A stretch of 64,000 nt of DNA from Chinchilla lanigera (lineage: Eukaryota > Chordata > Mammalia > Rodentia > Chinchillidae), in the NCBI RefSeq assembly GCF_000276665.1, contig NW_004955426.1, positions 23,302,640 to 23,366,639 of the forward strand, read 5' to 3'. The notes beneath the pieces are model-generated. The model was not told the origin of the DNA and searched no databases. It was given only the letters and a program-made list of their open reading frames with translations. The position numbers and the translations under genes were made by a program. Within the stretch, counting starts at the first letter, position 1; the number at the start of each line of letters is the position of its first letter. Below are positions 31,870 to 42,290 of this stretch, one piece after another.

Positions 31870-32060
31870 TTTATAATAGCTAACATTTCTAATGCCTTGA
31901 ATACATTTATTGTTTTAACAATTAAACACAACCTAGTAAAGTCCTTGTATTATTCCTATATGAAAGATGAGGATACTGAGGCACAGAAAAGTCAATGAAT
32001 TTGGGCATATTAAACAGACTAAGTGGTGGAGACAGACTCTAACCAACTAGGTTCCAGTGT
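31870..32060 (-). mobile_element. MIR SINE, reverse
   Basis: 'attattcctatatgaaagatgaggatactgaggcacagaaaagtcaa' and 'ggtggagacagactctaaccaactag' are the reverse MIR core and head. Confidence 0.7.
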
Positions 32061-32267
32061 TTGTACTCTTTACTACTGGGATACATGGTCTACCATCTTA
32101 GACAGTCAAAATATTGTGTTCTTTCTAAAATTTACTTTTACTCCCTTTTAATCAAATTCCTCATTTTCAAAGGTTTTGATCATTCTGTTGGTTATATATT
32201 ATTTCTTATCAAATTACTTCTTGTTAACTTCTTTGTCATTATGAATTTTTGGCTTTTAAGCCTCCTA

Positions 32268-32410
32268 TGGGAGACTAAAAAGTGAGCCCCAAAAGTATCC
32301 ATGTTCTAATCCCTGATAGTTGAAAGTGGATTTGCTATTGCAAGATATCTATGTTATCAGGTAATTCCTTTTAGAAATGTCTTGCCAGTTAAGTATATTC
32401 CATATCTTTC
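32268..32410 (+). mobile_element. MLT1 LTR, left part
   Basis: 'agtgagccccaaaagtatccatgttctaatccctgatag' is the left quarter of an MLT1 LTR ('cccccaaagatgtccacgtcctaatccccgg'). Its continuation, 'ccagatgtgattaagtatctg', appears 740 bp further on at about 33143. Confidence 0.6.
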
Positions 32411-33120
32411 TCTCTTTAAACAAAGAACTGAATGAGACAAGCTAAAAGTGGTGGCAAAGTTTATTTGAAAAATGGGGGGTGAGGGAGAAACTGGCTTTGC
32501 AGGGCAAACTTGGGCCAGAGAAAGGAAAAGAAAAAAGAAAAATCACAAGTACACCATGGCATGGAAGACAGGGTGGACTACTGTTGTGGTTTGTGTCTAG
32601 AGGTCCCCCCGAAGCCTCATGCAGTTATGGGGCAGGCTTCTAGAGTTTGTGATTGATTTATGGTCCAATGCTGGGATTATGGGTTTGAGGGCTACATTCA
32701 CCCTAGAGTGAGTAGTCTGGCTACAATACAACGGACACAAAGAGTCTTCTCTCTGCTCCTCCCTCTTTGCTCTTGTTGCTTTTGCTGTTTTCTACCACTG
32801 TGAACTGTTGCCCTCTGCCATGTGCCACCCTGCCTTGGAGCCAATTGATTATAGACTGAAACCTCCACAAACTGTAAGCTAAATAAACCTTTCCCCCTTT
32901 AATTTTGGGCATTGGGTATTTTGTCTCAGCAATGAGGAAAAAATAACTAAGACAGCTACCAAGAAGAGTCACAATAGGAGAGTCTCATGGTGTCCTGTCT
33001 TTTTTATGCCATGCACATCTTGTGGGAACCCACAAGAAGTTCTACTTATGGGGTCCAGAGAGGCAATACTATGTAGATCTTGGGGTCTTGCCATGCCTCT
33101 CTTCCCAACCAGTCTAAGCT
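32411..33120 (-). mobile_element. Unidentified insertion, possibly ERV LTR, split by solo LTR
   Basis: This block separates the two halves of the MLT1 and is itself split by the MaLR LTR at 32582-32954. 'aagtggtggcaaagtttatttgaaaaatgggg' resembles the reverse of an LTR polyadenylation region, as in rodent ERVK-type LTRs. 'gtgggaacccacaagaag' (33032-33049) is a short perfect palindrome. I do not recognise the family. Confidence 0.35.
32582..32954 (+). mobile_element. MaLR solo LTR, same subfamily as provirus
   Basis: It starts TGTTGTGG and ends ACTAAGACA. Its text is collinear with the provirus LTRs at 10501 and 12429 ('gtgattgatttatggtccaatg', 'ctgccttggagccaattgatt', 'gtaagctaaataaacctttccc', 'ggtattttgtctcagcaatgag'). 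Flanks ACTAC and GCTAC agree at 4 of 5 bases, consistent with a 5-bp target duplication. Confidence 0.8.
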
Positions 33121-33246
33121 ATGTCCTCTCCTATCTCATTTCCAGATGTGATTAAGTATCTGATGTTGGGAAGGTCAACCTGAATTACCTGGGTAGGCCC
33201 TAAATAAATCATACGAATCCTTAAGAAAGAGGCAGGGAGTGATGTA

Positions 33247-33249
<3 letters not shown>

Positions 33250-33294
<45 letters not shown>
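33250..33294. repeat. (CA)n microsatellite
   Basis: About 22 uninterrupted CA units preceded by CGCG, inside the MLT1. Likely length-polymorphic. Confidence 0.95.
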
Positions 33295-33296
<2 letters not shown>

Positions 33297-33505
33297 GGAA
33301 AGCAATGTGAAGACATAGCAGAGAGAGATTTGGAGATGCTGACTTTGAAGTTTGGAGTGAGTCAGCCACAAATTAAGGCAAACTACCAGAGGCAAGAAAC
33401 AGATCCCCACGGAGAGCCCCCTGCTAACACTACTCGGTGTCAATTTCTGCCCAGCGACTCTGATGTGCACTCTTGGTGCCCAGAACTGTGAGCAAATAAC
33501 TTTCT

Positions 33506-33632
33506 TTTTTTTTAAGACAGAGTCTTGCTTTGTAGTATAACTGGTTTTGAACTCACTATGTAGTTCAGGCTGACCTGGAACTCACAAAAGTCCTTTTGCC
33601 TCAGTCTCCTGAGTGCACCACAACACCTGGCT
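33506..33632 (-). mobile_element. B1-type SINE in MLT1, reverse
   Basis: A poly(T) start, 'agacagagtcttgctttgtagt', 'aggctgacctggaactcac' and 'tgcctcagtctcctgagtgc', which is B1 in reverse. A perfect 9-bp target duplication TAACTTTCT flanks it (33497-33505 and 33633-33641). Confidence 0.85.
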
Positions 33633-33739
33633 TAACTTTCTGATCTTTAAAGTCGCTGAGTTGGTGGTAATTTGTTGCAGGAGCCACAGAAAATTAGTGC
33701 ATTCTGCCTTTTGGCTACACATTTCACTTTAACATTATA

Positions 33740-33930
33740 ATCTTTCATTTAAAAATACTGACTATAAGCCTACTGTGTACAAGCCTCGGAAACAAGTGGA
33801 CAATGTCTTTACTCTGGTACAGTTTAAGTGGGTAAGGCGTTGCTAGGCAGGACCACTTCACACAAAATATGATGAAGTGTATGTTATGAGACTAGGGAAG
33901 ACCACAGGATCACACAGGAGGGCATGACCT
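33740..33930 (-). mobile_element. L2/MIR3-like fragment, reverse
   Basis: 'tataagcctactgtgtacaagcctcggaaacaag' and 'actctggtacagtttaagtgg' follow the reverse L2 3' end ('cctactgtgtgccaggc..aagagctcacagtctagtgg'). Confidence 0.5.
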
Positions 33931-35855
33931 TGACAGAACCAAGAGTGGCTTCCACTACTCTTAGCTAATGGGTTCTGTTATTAGACACTGTCCACTGTCT
34001 TCATCAACATCATTGCAGCCATGTGATTTGTGTTATATTTAAAGAGCAATACAAAAATCTGGAGACTGTGTCTTGTGTTTGCTTTGAACTTGCCAAACAA
34101 CTTTGAAGGTCAGAAGAACAGTTTGATAACAAGGAAATCAAGAGTAGGAATACATTTTTAAACTTTGTTGCTCACTTGAAAGCAATCAAAGAAGGATGCA
34201 GAGGCTCAGGATATGGCTACCTGTGTAGACAAGATGCAGTTGTTTCAGAGTACAGCTGAATATACAGAGCAAAGCCCCTTTTCCTCCCTCATTTAGCAAA
34301 CGTTTAGTTGCCAGAGTTATACAGCTTCCAGCTCTGCTTCAGAAGGTCTTTGTTTATCTTCACAAGGACAATTAAGTGGCAGCAATGTGTAATATAACGA
34401 AGCACTGCCAAAACAAACAGCTCTCTTAAAATGTTGTGTAGAAGTGGCCATTGTTGCTGGTCCTTCTACAACAGTCTCAAACTGCTTGCTAATAGCTTAA
34501 TTCTATTTCTCTGCAGACAGGCTGGTCCTATTGCAGAAGATGGACCATGTGCTCTGTTGGTTAGGAGACATCCTGGAAGCCAGAATGGACACACATTTTA
34601 TAACATAGACAAGCAACTGACTCACTCCATAACCTAAGGTTATATCACTTAACCTCATGGGGCTTGTTGTCCATCCAGCTGGAAAAGTTAGTAATATGTG
34701 AGGTTATACTGAAAACTATTTGCAGTGCCACCAAGTTACTTTCAGGGATACAAAAGGAGACTGATAGCCCTGAGTTTAAAAAAAAAAATCCCTGTGGACA
34801 GTGCTTGCTAAAGATAAGCCTTACAAGATGCAAGAAGAGTTTGCTCAGAACAGCAAGAACATTCTCTAAAGGACAGAGACTGCTCTGTGCTGAGCTGAGA
34901 GCTAAATATCTCTGTCCCCAGCTGGCCGCAGTCAATAATCGTGGCTCTCTGTACAATGGATCTTGCTTCAACGATGATCCCAAAGTTACTCTCACTCAGT
35001 GACTCTTGCCAAGCAGACCAAGAAATCTGCAGTATCTGATGTCTTTCCCGCTTCAGAACTTAGGGTTAGATCAACTTTACTGAGTAAGTTGAGGGAAATG
35101 AAGAGAAAACAGTTTCTTTGCCTTAAGGGAGAAATATTTCTCATAGAATATGTGCTCCTGAGTATAAGGTTGGTTGATAGATCAATTGTAACTTAAAAGA
35201 GAAAACACTTTAAGCAAACAAATGTTTATAATCGTAGGAAATTGACATTGGTATTGGCTTTGCGATTTTGAGGACTAAAATATGCTCCAGGAATGTTGGC
35301 TTCAGATCCAGGATCTGGAATTGATATTTTGGTGGTGAAGATTGGCCTTTGAAGGTGAGACTTCTGATAAAACCTACAAATATTCATGTGGTCATTTAAA
35401 TCATACAAGGCATTTCCAAAAAGCATGGGAAACTGATAATTGTGATTGAATGAACTATTTTATTCACAAGATCAGTAATGCTTGCTTTAAATACCTTTGG
35501 TGTTTTAAATACCTTTTTGTTAGCTCAACACAAAATAAGTCACAGGAGAATTGTGGCAAATAAACTCAAAGTGGGAACCAGAAATAACACATGAATATTT
35601 ATTGTTCATAGATCTACAGATGCCAGCTGATACTGTTGAGCATATTTATCTCTTCACATATCTCAAATGGCAACTCTGTCATCTCTGTAAAAAGTGGCTA
35701 AGAAGACTCTCCAAACCTACATGAAGTCTGTACTCTGTTTATGATTCTGGACAAGTGTTCTGAACCTGGCTCAAGTTGGAAGCCTGTGGGTATTTGGCTT
35801 TGCCATTACTTCCAAAGAATTGATAGCAAAACATTGCTGGTCTCCTAGAGTGAAT
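33931..35855. other. Unique intergenic sequence
   Basis: About 1.9 kb without an assignable repeat. Opposed 112- and 116-codon frames at 34645-35002 have no recognisable domain. No promoter-like CpG cluster or clear splice-site-flanked exon. Confidence 0.35.
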
Positions 35856-36283
35856 GAGACTAATGATATAATAAAAATCAACCCAACCAAGAAAGAAAAC
35901 TACAGGCCAATCTCCCTAATGAATATTGATGCAAAAATCCTTAATAAGATATGGGCAAAGAGAATGCAACAAATCATCAAGAAGATTATACATCATGGCC
36001 AGTAGAATTCACACCAGGGATGCGAGGATGGTTCAACATATGCAAAAGAATAAATGTAATACACCATACTAACAGAACCAAAGACAAAAATCACATGATC
36101 ATCTCAATAGATGAAGAAAAAGCTTTTGATAAAGTCTAACACCCATTTATGATAAAAATCCTACAGAAAATTGGAATAGATGGTCTTTACCTCAATCTTA
36201 TAAAAGCCATCTATGACAAACCAACAGTTAAAATCATATTAAATGGTCAGAAACTGAAAGCTTTCACTCAAAAATCAGGAACA
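35856..36283 (+). mobile_element. L1 LINE, ORF2 reverse transcriptase start
   Basis: A 5'-truncated L1 starts here within ORF2. Translation gives [18 protein letters not shown], the reverse-transcriptase entry motif, then [15 protein letters not shown] and an [12 protein letters not shown] block (the first catalytic aspartate region, SIDAEKAFD in active L1). Motifs are spread over different frames (stop near 36003), so frameshifts are present. This copy is less diverged than the L1M at 28.4 kb. Confidence 0.85.
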
Positions 36284-36375
36284 GGGCCTGGGGATTTAGC
36301 TCAGCGGCACAGCGCCTGCCCGGCAAGTGCAAGGTTGTGAGTTCAATTCTGGGTACCAAAAAAAAAAAAAAAAAA
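36284..36375 (+). mobile_element. Young ID-type SINE in L1
   Basis: 'gggcctggggatttagctc' A-box region, 'gttgtgagttcaattctggg' B-box region, then a TACC 3' end and a pure A tail over 20 nt. A perfect 14-bp target duplication AAAAATCAGGAACA lies at 36270-36283 and 36376-36389. The clean tail and exact duplication mark a fairly recent insertion. Confidence 0.9.
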
Positions 36376-36389
36376 AAAAATCAGGAACA

Positions 36390-37595
36390 AGACAAGGACT
36401 TCCACTATCACTACTCCTATTCAATATACATCTTGAAACATTAGCCAGAGCAATTAGACAAGAGAAAAACAGAAGAAATAAAGATAGAAAAGGAAGAAGT
36501 TAAATTATCATTATTTTCAGGTGATATGATACTCTACATAGAAGACCCCAAAAACTTCACAAAAAACTTGTAGATTTAGTATCCAAATTCAGTAGTGTAG
36601 CAGGATACAAAGTCAACACTCAAAAGTCAATAACATTGCTGTACACAAGCAAGAAACTCACAGAGAGAGAAATTAGGGAAAGCTCACCCTTTAGGATAAC
36701 ATCCAAAAAAATGAGATATTAGGAATCAATCTAACAAAGGATATAAAAGATGTGTACAGTGAAAATTACAGTACCACAAAAAGGGGATTGAAGGGAATAT
36801 CAGAAAATGGAAAGACATCCCTTGTTCTTGGACAGGAAGAACAAACCTAGTAAAAATGGCCATACTCCCAAAACTGCTTTATAGATTTAATGCAATCCCA
36901 ATCAAAATACCATTAACACACCTCATAGATGTAGAGAAAACATTCTTAAAATTCATTTGGATCCAGGAGAGACCTAGAATAGTAAAAGCAATTCTGGGTA
37001 ACAAAGGCAAGTCAGGGGGCATCACAATTCCGACCTGAAATTATACCACAAAGTTACTCTGATAAAATCAGCATGGTATTAGCAACAAACAAACAAACAA
37101 AAAAACCAGGCCTAAGGATCATTGGAAGAGGATAGAAGATGCAGATGCATCCCCAAATACACTCAGCCACCTTATCTTTGACAAAGGAGCCAAACATGTC
37201 ACTAAAAGAAAGATAAGTCTCTTTAATAAATGTTGCTGGTAAAACTGGCTTGCCACATGCAGAAGACTAAAACCAGATCCATGTCTATCACCATGCACTA
37301 AACTAAAGTCAAAATGGATCAGGGATCTAAATATTAAAATAGAAACACTAAATTTAGTGGAAGAGAAAATAGAAATCTCGAAGACATAAGTGTAGGCAGA
37401 GCCTTCATGAACAAAACCTAGACTGCAAGAGAAATATTACAAAGAATCAACCAATGGGATTTCACCTTATTAAAAAGTTTTGCACAACAAAAGAAATCTC
37501 CAACAGAGTGAAAAGACAACCCACAGAATGGGAAGAAATTATAGCTAGCTGTCTCACAGACAGAGGACTTATATCTAGAACATATAAAAAGTTGA
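36390..37595 (+). mobile_element. L1 LINE, ORF2 middle
   Basis: Continues ORF2: the polymerase active-site segment at 36514-36525 reads FSGD where active L1 has FADD, so one catalytic aspartate is lost. Later blocks include [25 protein letters not shown] and GGITIP (36856-37038). An (AAAC)n-like insert lies at about 37085-37103. Frames are broken by several indels. Confidence 0.85.
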
Positions 37596-37690
37596 GGGGC
37601 TTGGGATTTAGCTCAGCGGTACAGTGCCTGTCTGGCAAGCGTGAGGTCATGAGTCCAATTCCCGGTACAGGAAGAAAATAAAAAAAAAAA
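37596..37690 (+). mobile_element. Young ID-type SINE in L1
   Basis: 'ggggcttgggatttagctc', 'gtctggcaagcgtgaggtc' and 'gagtccaattcccggtaca' with an A-rich tail. L1 ORF2 text flanks both sides. A clear target duplication was not found. Confidence 0.85.
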
Positions 37691-38015
37691 TAGAAAAAAT
37701 CAGACCCTCCAAAATCAAAGACCCAATCCAAAAATAGCCATCTGAGATGAATATTCACTTCTCAGATGAAGAAATACAAATGGCAAATACACGAAAAATG
37801 TTCAACATCACTGGTCATTTGAAGGATGCAAATTAGAACAATGCTGAGATTCAATCTCACACCAGCAAGAATGGCTATTATCAACAAATCAACCAATAAC
37901 AAAGGCTGGCAAGGCTCTGGGGAGAAAGAAACTCTCCTCCACTGTTAGTAGGAATGTAAACTGGGGCAACTACTGTGGAAATCAACGTGCAGATTCCTTA
38001 AAATACTGGGATTAG
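37691..38015 (+). mobile_element. L1 LINE, ORF2 C-terminal part
   Basis: 'gatgaatattcacttctcag', 'aatgttcaacatcactggtcat', 'aagaatggctattatcaac' and 'ggcaaggctctggggagaaag' are the end-of-ORF2 L1 phrases in order. Confidence 0.85.
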
Positions 38016-38109
38016 GGCAAGGGATTTAGCTCAGTAGTGCAGTGCCTGACTGGCAAGTGTGAGGTCCTGAGTTTGATTCCCGTTATCAAAAAAAAAGAGT
38101 GAGACGAAA
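38016..38109 (+). mobile_element. Young ID-type SINE in L1
   Basis: 'ggcaagggatttagctcag', 'actggcaagtgtgaggtcc' and 'gagtttgattcccgttatc' with an A tail. An 11-bp target duplication ACTGGGATTAG is exact at 38005-38015 and 38110-38120. Confidence 0.9.
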
Positions 38110-38120
38110 ACTGGGATTAG

Positions 38121-38813
38121 AGGTCCTGTTCAACCCAACTATTCCCCTTCTGGGTATCTTCCCAGAAGAGTTAAAAACATCATACCACAACAATATATGT
38201 GCACCCATGTTTATAGCAGCACAATTTGTAATAGCTAAATCTTGGAAGCAACCTAGATGCCCATCAACTGAAGAATGGATAAAAAAAAAATGTGGGGTTT
38301 TTAAATAATGGAATACTACTCAGGTATAAAGAAGGATAGACTGGAGACTTTTATAAGTAAGTGGATGCAATTCGAGACTATACTCATAAGTGAAATAAAT
38401 CAGACCCATATGTGTAAACATCATATTGTCTCATTAATGTAAGAAATAGAACAAGGAAATAGAATCTGAAATATACAATAGATATTAATGAACTGGTCAA
38501 AAACTGTTCAAAGGAGAAGACAAACTGAGATGGGGGAAAGGGGAAAAGAAATGGAAAAAATATATATAAGTATACACAAGATAGTTAAGATAGTTATACA
38601 GATAGCTTCTCTTAGTTATTTGAAAAGAATGTTTTGTGCTAATACTGTTTAGACAAGACATCGTGCCTAAATCCTGTACTCTGAATAACTACTACAAATA
38701 CAACAATACACAATGTATCAATTATTGTAACTGTCCTAACCTGTTTCAAAACTCGGTTTCATTATCTTTTTTCTCTCTAAAATAACAAATAAAATAATAA
38801 AATAATAAAAATT
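38121..38813 (+). mobile_element. L1 LINE, ORF2 end and 3' UTR
   Basis: 'gttcaacccaactattccccttctgggtatcttcccagaag', 'gcacccatgtttatagcagcacaatttg', 'gaagcaacctagatgcccatcaac' and 'ggaatactactcaggtataaag' complete ORF2. The AT-rich 3' UTR ends in (AATAAAAT)n near 38813. Confidence 0.85.
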
Positions 38814-39399
38814 AAGGGGAAGAATAAGAGTATAAATTCAAAGCCTAAGAATAAATCTTTAGTTGTAATATACTGACCTAACCTCTCTGGATGGAGAAAT
38901 CCGGGTCATACCAAAGGACATCCTAAGAACCTGGAACTCACAGATTAACAACAACTGGCCATTCACACATTCATCTATAAAGCATTTGCATATTGTTATC
39001 CACTTGCGTACACTGCACGGGGTCTGAAGTGGATGCACAGTGGGGTAAACTGAAATGCATAGCTAGCGTCTGAGCATCCACCCAAAATATTTATGGTGCG
39101 TGTTAGTATATACAGGCAAGTCAGCCATTTACAGAAATATGTTGTGGTCATTTTGAGCTTTAAAACAGAATGTGGGGGGTCATTTACTTAAATGAAATTG
39201 AGTAGAGAAGGATAGAAAGACTGTACTTATTACAAAAAGAACAAGAGCAGAGGGCTGAGGATGAAGGATATATTGTGCAAATATTGGGTTCTATAATAAG
39301 GGCAGCTCCACTTATGGGAAAATAGAATACAGACAGTTGTGTTTTAAGTAGTAGGCTTTCTTCTAAAGATGATGGGAATAACTGAGTTCTTTAGTCATT
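38814..39399. other. Unassigned intergenic sequence
   Basis: No repeat or gene recognised. Confidence 0.35.
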
Positions 39400-39560
39400 T
39401 GTTTACTGATTCGTGGAGCAACTACTGCCAGAGTAATTTACTTGTGTTAGGTCCTTTACTTGGCTTAGAAAATTTAAGGAAAATAAGAGTATGTTCCTGC
39501 CTTCAAAGCTCTTATATTTTAGTGGAGAAACATCTATAAACAAATAATTGGTCTGGCAAA
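39400..39560 (-). mobile_element. MIR/L2-type fragment
   Basis: 'catttgtttactgattcgtgg', 'gtgttaggtcctttacttgg' and 'gttcctgccttcaaagctcttatattttagtgg' follow a reverse L2 3' end. Diverged. Confidence 0.45.
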
Positions 39561-39721
39561 CATGTACCAACAAAAAATAAAATTGAAAAAACTGGTCAAA
39601 AGTACTAAAGTAGAGGTATACCTTTAGATTAAAGATGATAAGACTTGTAAATAAATATATAAATGTAGCTAATTGAATCGCCATCATTCAGTGGGTGAGC
39701 AATTTAACTGTTTTAACTATA

Positions 39722-39945
39722 TTTAAACAAGTACAAGAGGTAATCAAATATGTGATGAAGTTTTACATTTTAAAATTTACTATATTAAAAGACATTGCCA
39801 TTAATTCCCCTAAAAACCACCCCCCCAACACACTTCAAACACACTTATCCAAATTTTCTTGCCACATTCTGAAGCAAATCTGGAAGTCCTCTTTCCTGAT
39901 TGTCTTCATGGGGTGTTATAAAAAACACAGTGAATGTCACTGCTG
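39722..39945 (-). mobile_element. Mariner transposon 3' end, reverse arm
   Basis: The minus strand encodes GLPDLLQNVARKFG and stop, the C-terminal part of a mariner transposase. It is followed by the 3' non-coding part and the terminal phrase 'catatttgattacctcttgta'. It is the mirror image of the plus-strand copy at 40165-40440. The two are truncated copies facing away from each other, not the two ends of one mariner, whose inverted repeats are only about 30 bp. Confidence 0.7.
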
Positions 39946-39987
39946 AGTGCCATACAGCAAAAAGGCAGGCTCTTAAAAACATTCTAG

Positions 39988-40154
39988 CCGGGTGTGGTGG
40001 CGCATGACTGAAATCCCAGCACTCGGGAAGCTGAGGCAGGAGGATCATTGCGAGTTCGAGATCAGCCTGGGCTACAAAGTGAGCTCAAGGACAGCCTGAA
40101 CTGCATAGTGAGACCCTGTCTCAAAAAGACAAAAAAAAAAAACAACAAACAAAC
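39988..40154 (+). mobile_element. B1-type SINE between mariner arms
   Basis: 'ccgggtgtggtggcgcatgactg' to 'gagaccctgtctcaaaaagac' with an A-rich tail. The 29-bp duplication is clear (AGCCTGGGCTACAAAGTGAG and AGCCTGAACTGCATAGTGAG blocks). A perfect 12-bp target duplication AAAACATTCTAG flanks it (39976-39987 and 40155-40166). Confidence 0.9.
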
Positions 40155-40164
40155 AAAACATTCT

Positions 40165-40440
40165 AGTGTGTCCTCACCCACCTTATTCACTGGATCTGGC
40201 TCCATGCAACTTCTGGCTCCTCCCCCAAATCAAAATGACTGTGAAAGTTTTGTATCAATTCAGACATCAAGGCAGTAAGAATAGTGTAACTAAAGACACT
40301 CATGAAAGAGGACTTCCAGAATTGCTTCAGGAAATGGCAAGAATGGTGGGATAAGTGTGTTTGAAGCAAGGTGGGGGGATTTTGAAAGGGATTGATGGTA
40401 ATGTGTCTTTTACTGTAATAAATTTTTAAAACTTAAGTAT
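40165..40440 (+). mobile_element. Mariner transposase C-terminal fragment
   Basis: The plus frame reads HPPYSLDLAPCNFWLLPQIK. This is the mariner signature HPPYSPDLAPxD with the third catalytic Asp of the D,D34D triad changed to Asn. It ends ERGLPELLQEMARMVG then stop. Downstream is the AT-rich 3' region with 'cagcatatttttcaatcac', resembling the terminal inverted repeat. The N-terminal two thirds of the transposase are absent. Non-functional. Confidence 0.75.
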
Positions 40441-40567
40441 TCAGCATATTTTTCAATCACAGCTTATAAATAATAGACAGATTTCTCAATGCCACAGGAA
40501 GATACAAATATGTTGCATTAGAATTGGGGTTATCAGTATGAACTTATGGTTTAATTTATACCTATGT

Positions 40568-40956
40568 TGTTATGGTTTATGTCCAGATGTTCTCCTAATG
40601 CCTCATGCAGTCATGAGGGGCAGGCTTTTCAGAGGGGGCTGAATCTACAGTTTGTGACTGATTCACGGTCCAGTGCTAGGATTAAAGGCGTGAGTGCTTC
40701 ACCCAAGGAAGCATTCATGCAGTATAGCGTGCATGCAATGTAAGGGACAGGAAGAGGCTTGTCCCCCCCACTTCCCTTGTTGCTTTTGCCAGCTTCTGCC
40801 ACCATGAACTGTTGCCCCTCTGCCACACAAACCTACATTGGAGCCAACCGATTATGGATTGAAACCTCTATAAACAGTGAGCTAAATAAACCTTTCGTCC
40901 CTTTAACTTTGGGTGTTGGGTATTTTGTCTCAGCAATGAGATAAGTAACTAAGATA
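40568..40956 (+). mobile_element. MaLR solo LTR, same subfamily as provirus
   Basis: It starts TGTTATGG and ends ACTAAGATA. It is collinear with the LTRs at 10501, 12429 and 32582 ('cagtcatgaggggcaggcttttcagagggggctgaatcta', 'gtgagctaaataaaccttt', 'ggtattttgtctcagcaatgag'). A pyrimidine-rich indel differs near 40755-40790. No clear 5-bp duplication remains. Confidence 0.8.
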
Positions 40957-41002
40957 TAGATAAAGATATAGAGATATAGAGATGTAGATATAGATAGATA
41001 TT
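40951..41002. repeat. (GATATA)n-like simple repeat
   Basis: Imperfect GATATAGA/GATAGA units right after the LTR. They may obscure its target duplication. Confidence 0.8.
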
Positions 41003-42039
41003 ACAGATTTAAATTTTCTAAGTAAAGCAAAGAACTAGATATATTTTACTCATATATCTGTAGGTTTACAGGTATATATATTTAAATATGTACATGTATG
41101 CATACCAGTGTCTATTTCTGATGTCCATTGGGAAGGCCTAGCAGCCATGATACCCCAGTATCAATGAACATGTCTTGTGCTCAGTTCTTGGTTTCTGACT
41201 ATGACATGATTCTCCACTAAAGAAAACAAGATCACTTGGAGAACAGCTGATTTCATGGCCAGGGCGGGAAAAATTCAAGATGCGTCTGGAACATATTCTT
41301 CTGCAATAAAGTAAGAAAATAAAATTCTTAGAGAATAAGGACTTAAGGGAACATTTAAGAATCTCCTGCTTTCAAATTTGGTATAATTTAACATCAAAAT
41401 AAATAATATTTGTAAATTATCTATTCAATAAAATTGGACATGAATGAATGCTCCCTTTATAAAATTACATGCAGTATAGAAGGAATAGAGGTTTTAAAAT
41501 TTATTTTATGAATATTGTAATAATTGATTCATCAGGAAGTTGCCCAGGTTGACAAAATACATATTAATAACAGAGCAATGGTGTATTTAAAGAGGACACT
41601 CTGGCAGACACCTCTTCACTCACGTAATGCAGGTGTCACTTTACCATCAATGAGACAAACCGATACCATGCGCCTGCAGAGGAGATGCACTAGAAGGAGC
41701 CATCAAGACCTCTGTGATGCTCTTGAAAATGTGCTTCAGTTTATTCTCATCACAGGCAAACATTACAGATCCTTAGGACAGATTTCCCCCTCTGGTACCC
41801 CAATATTTCTCTGTGCATATTTCTAGTACTGCATTTACTATGTGAACTAAAAAAATGCATTATTTGGGTCTGCTTCCTCCTGGATTGTGGTTCTCAGGGA
41901 AGGAAGAGAATGTCATTTATCATTTTATACCTCTAAGTATATGCCTTCACATGCATGGCTCTATAGTCATTTTTATGACACTGTATTTCAGATACTTATT
42001 TGCATGACTTTATCTCTCGCTTTGTTAGAAAAACAACCA
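41003..42039. other. Unassigned AT-rich intergenic sequence
   Basis: No repeat assigned. The 100-codon frame at 41524-41826 has no recognisable domain. Confidence 0.35.
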
Positions 42040-42290
42040 GCAGCTTAAACACGAAAGGCACTGATTACCTTAATCAATGCCTTATAGGAAGCTAAGTCTG
42101 GACATAGACAGCTGCAAGTTGGGTCAGCAGCTCCGTGACGTTGGTACTGGCGAGCATCTCAATGACAGGCCTGTCTCTCCATCTCCAGAAGGCTGCCACA
42201 GCTCCACACATCTTCATGGCCCATATAACAAGGCTCCAAGAAGTAAGGAGGTATGTTATCCGTTCCTACTTTTTATCATCAGGAAAATCC
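42040..42290. mobile_element. Probable ancient interspersed repeat
   Basis: 'caaccagcagcttaaacacg' and 'ccatctccagaaggctgccacagctccacacatcttcatggcc' resemble an old mammalian repeat with 'gatggctgctgcagctccaggcatcac'. The 141-codon frame 42077-42502 covers this repeat and the L2 that follows, which argues against a gene. Confidence 0.35.

Larger units (their letters stand above)
33121..33720 (+). mobile_element. MLT1 LTR, right part
   Basis: 'ccagatgtgattaagtatctgatg', 'gtcaacctgaattacctgggtaggccc', 'tgctgactttgaag', 'ccagaactgtgagcaaataac' and the end 'aagtcgctgagttggtggtaatttgttgcaggagcc' give the MLT1 order. It is interrupted by a (CA)n tract and by a B1. Confidence 0.7.

Noticed and set aside
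33114..33470. 118-codon minus frame with a Cys-Val run
   Set aside because: The run is translated (CA)n inside an MLT1 LTR.
36284..36375. tRNA-like A and B boxes suggesting a tRNA gene
   Set aside because: The sequence is an ID SINE with a poly(A) tail and target-site duplication, as are the other tRNA-like segments. No cloverleaf with acceptor-stem pairing is apparent.
40048..40354. Mariner-derived open frames as a domesticated transposase gene
   Set aside because: Only the C-terminal part is present, the third catalytic Asp is replaced by Asn, and a B1 interrupts the region.
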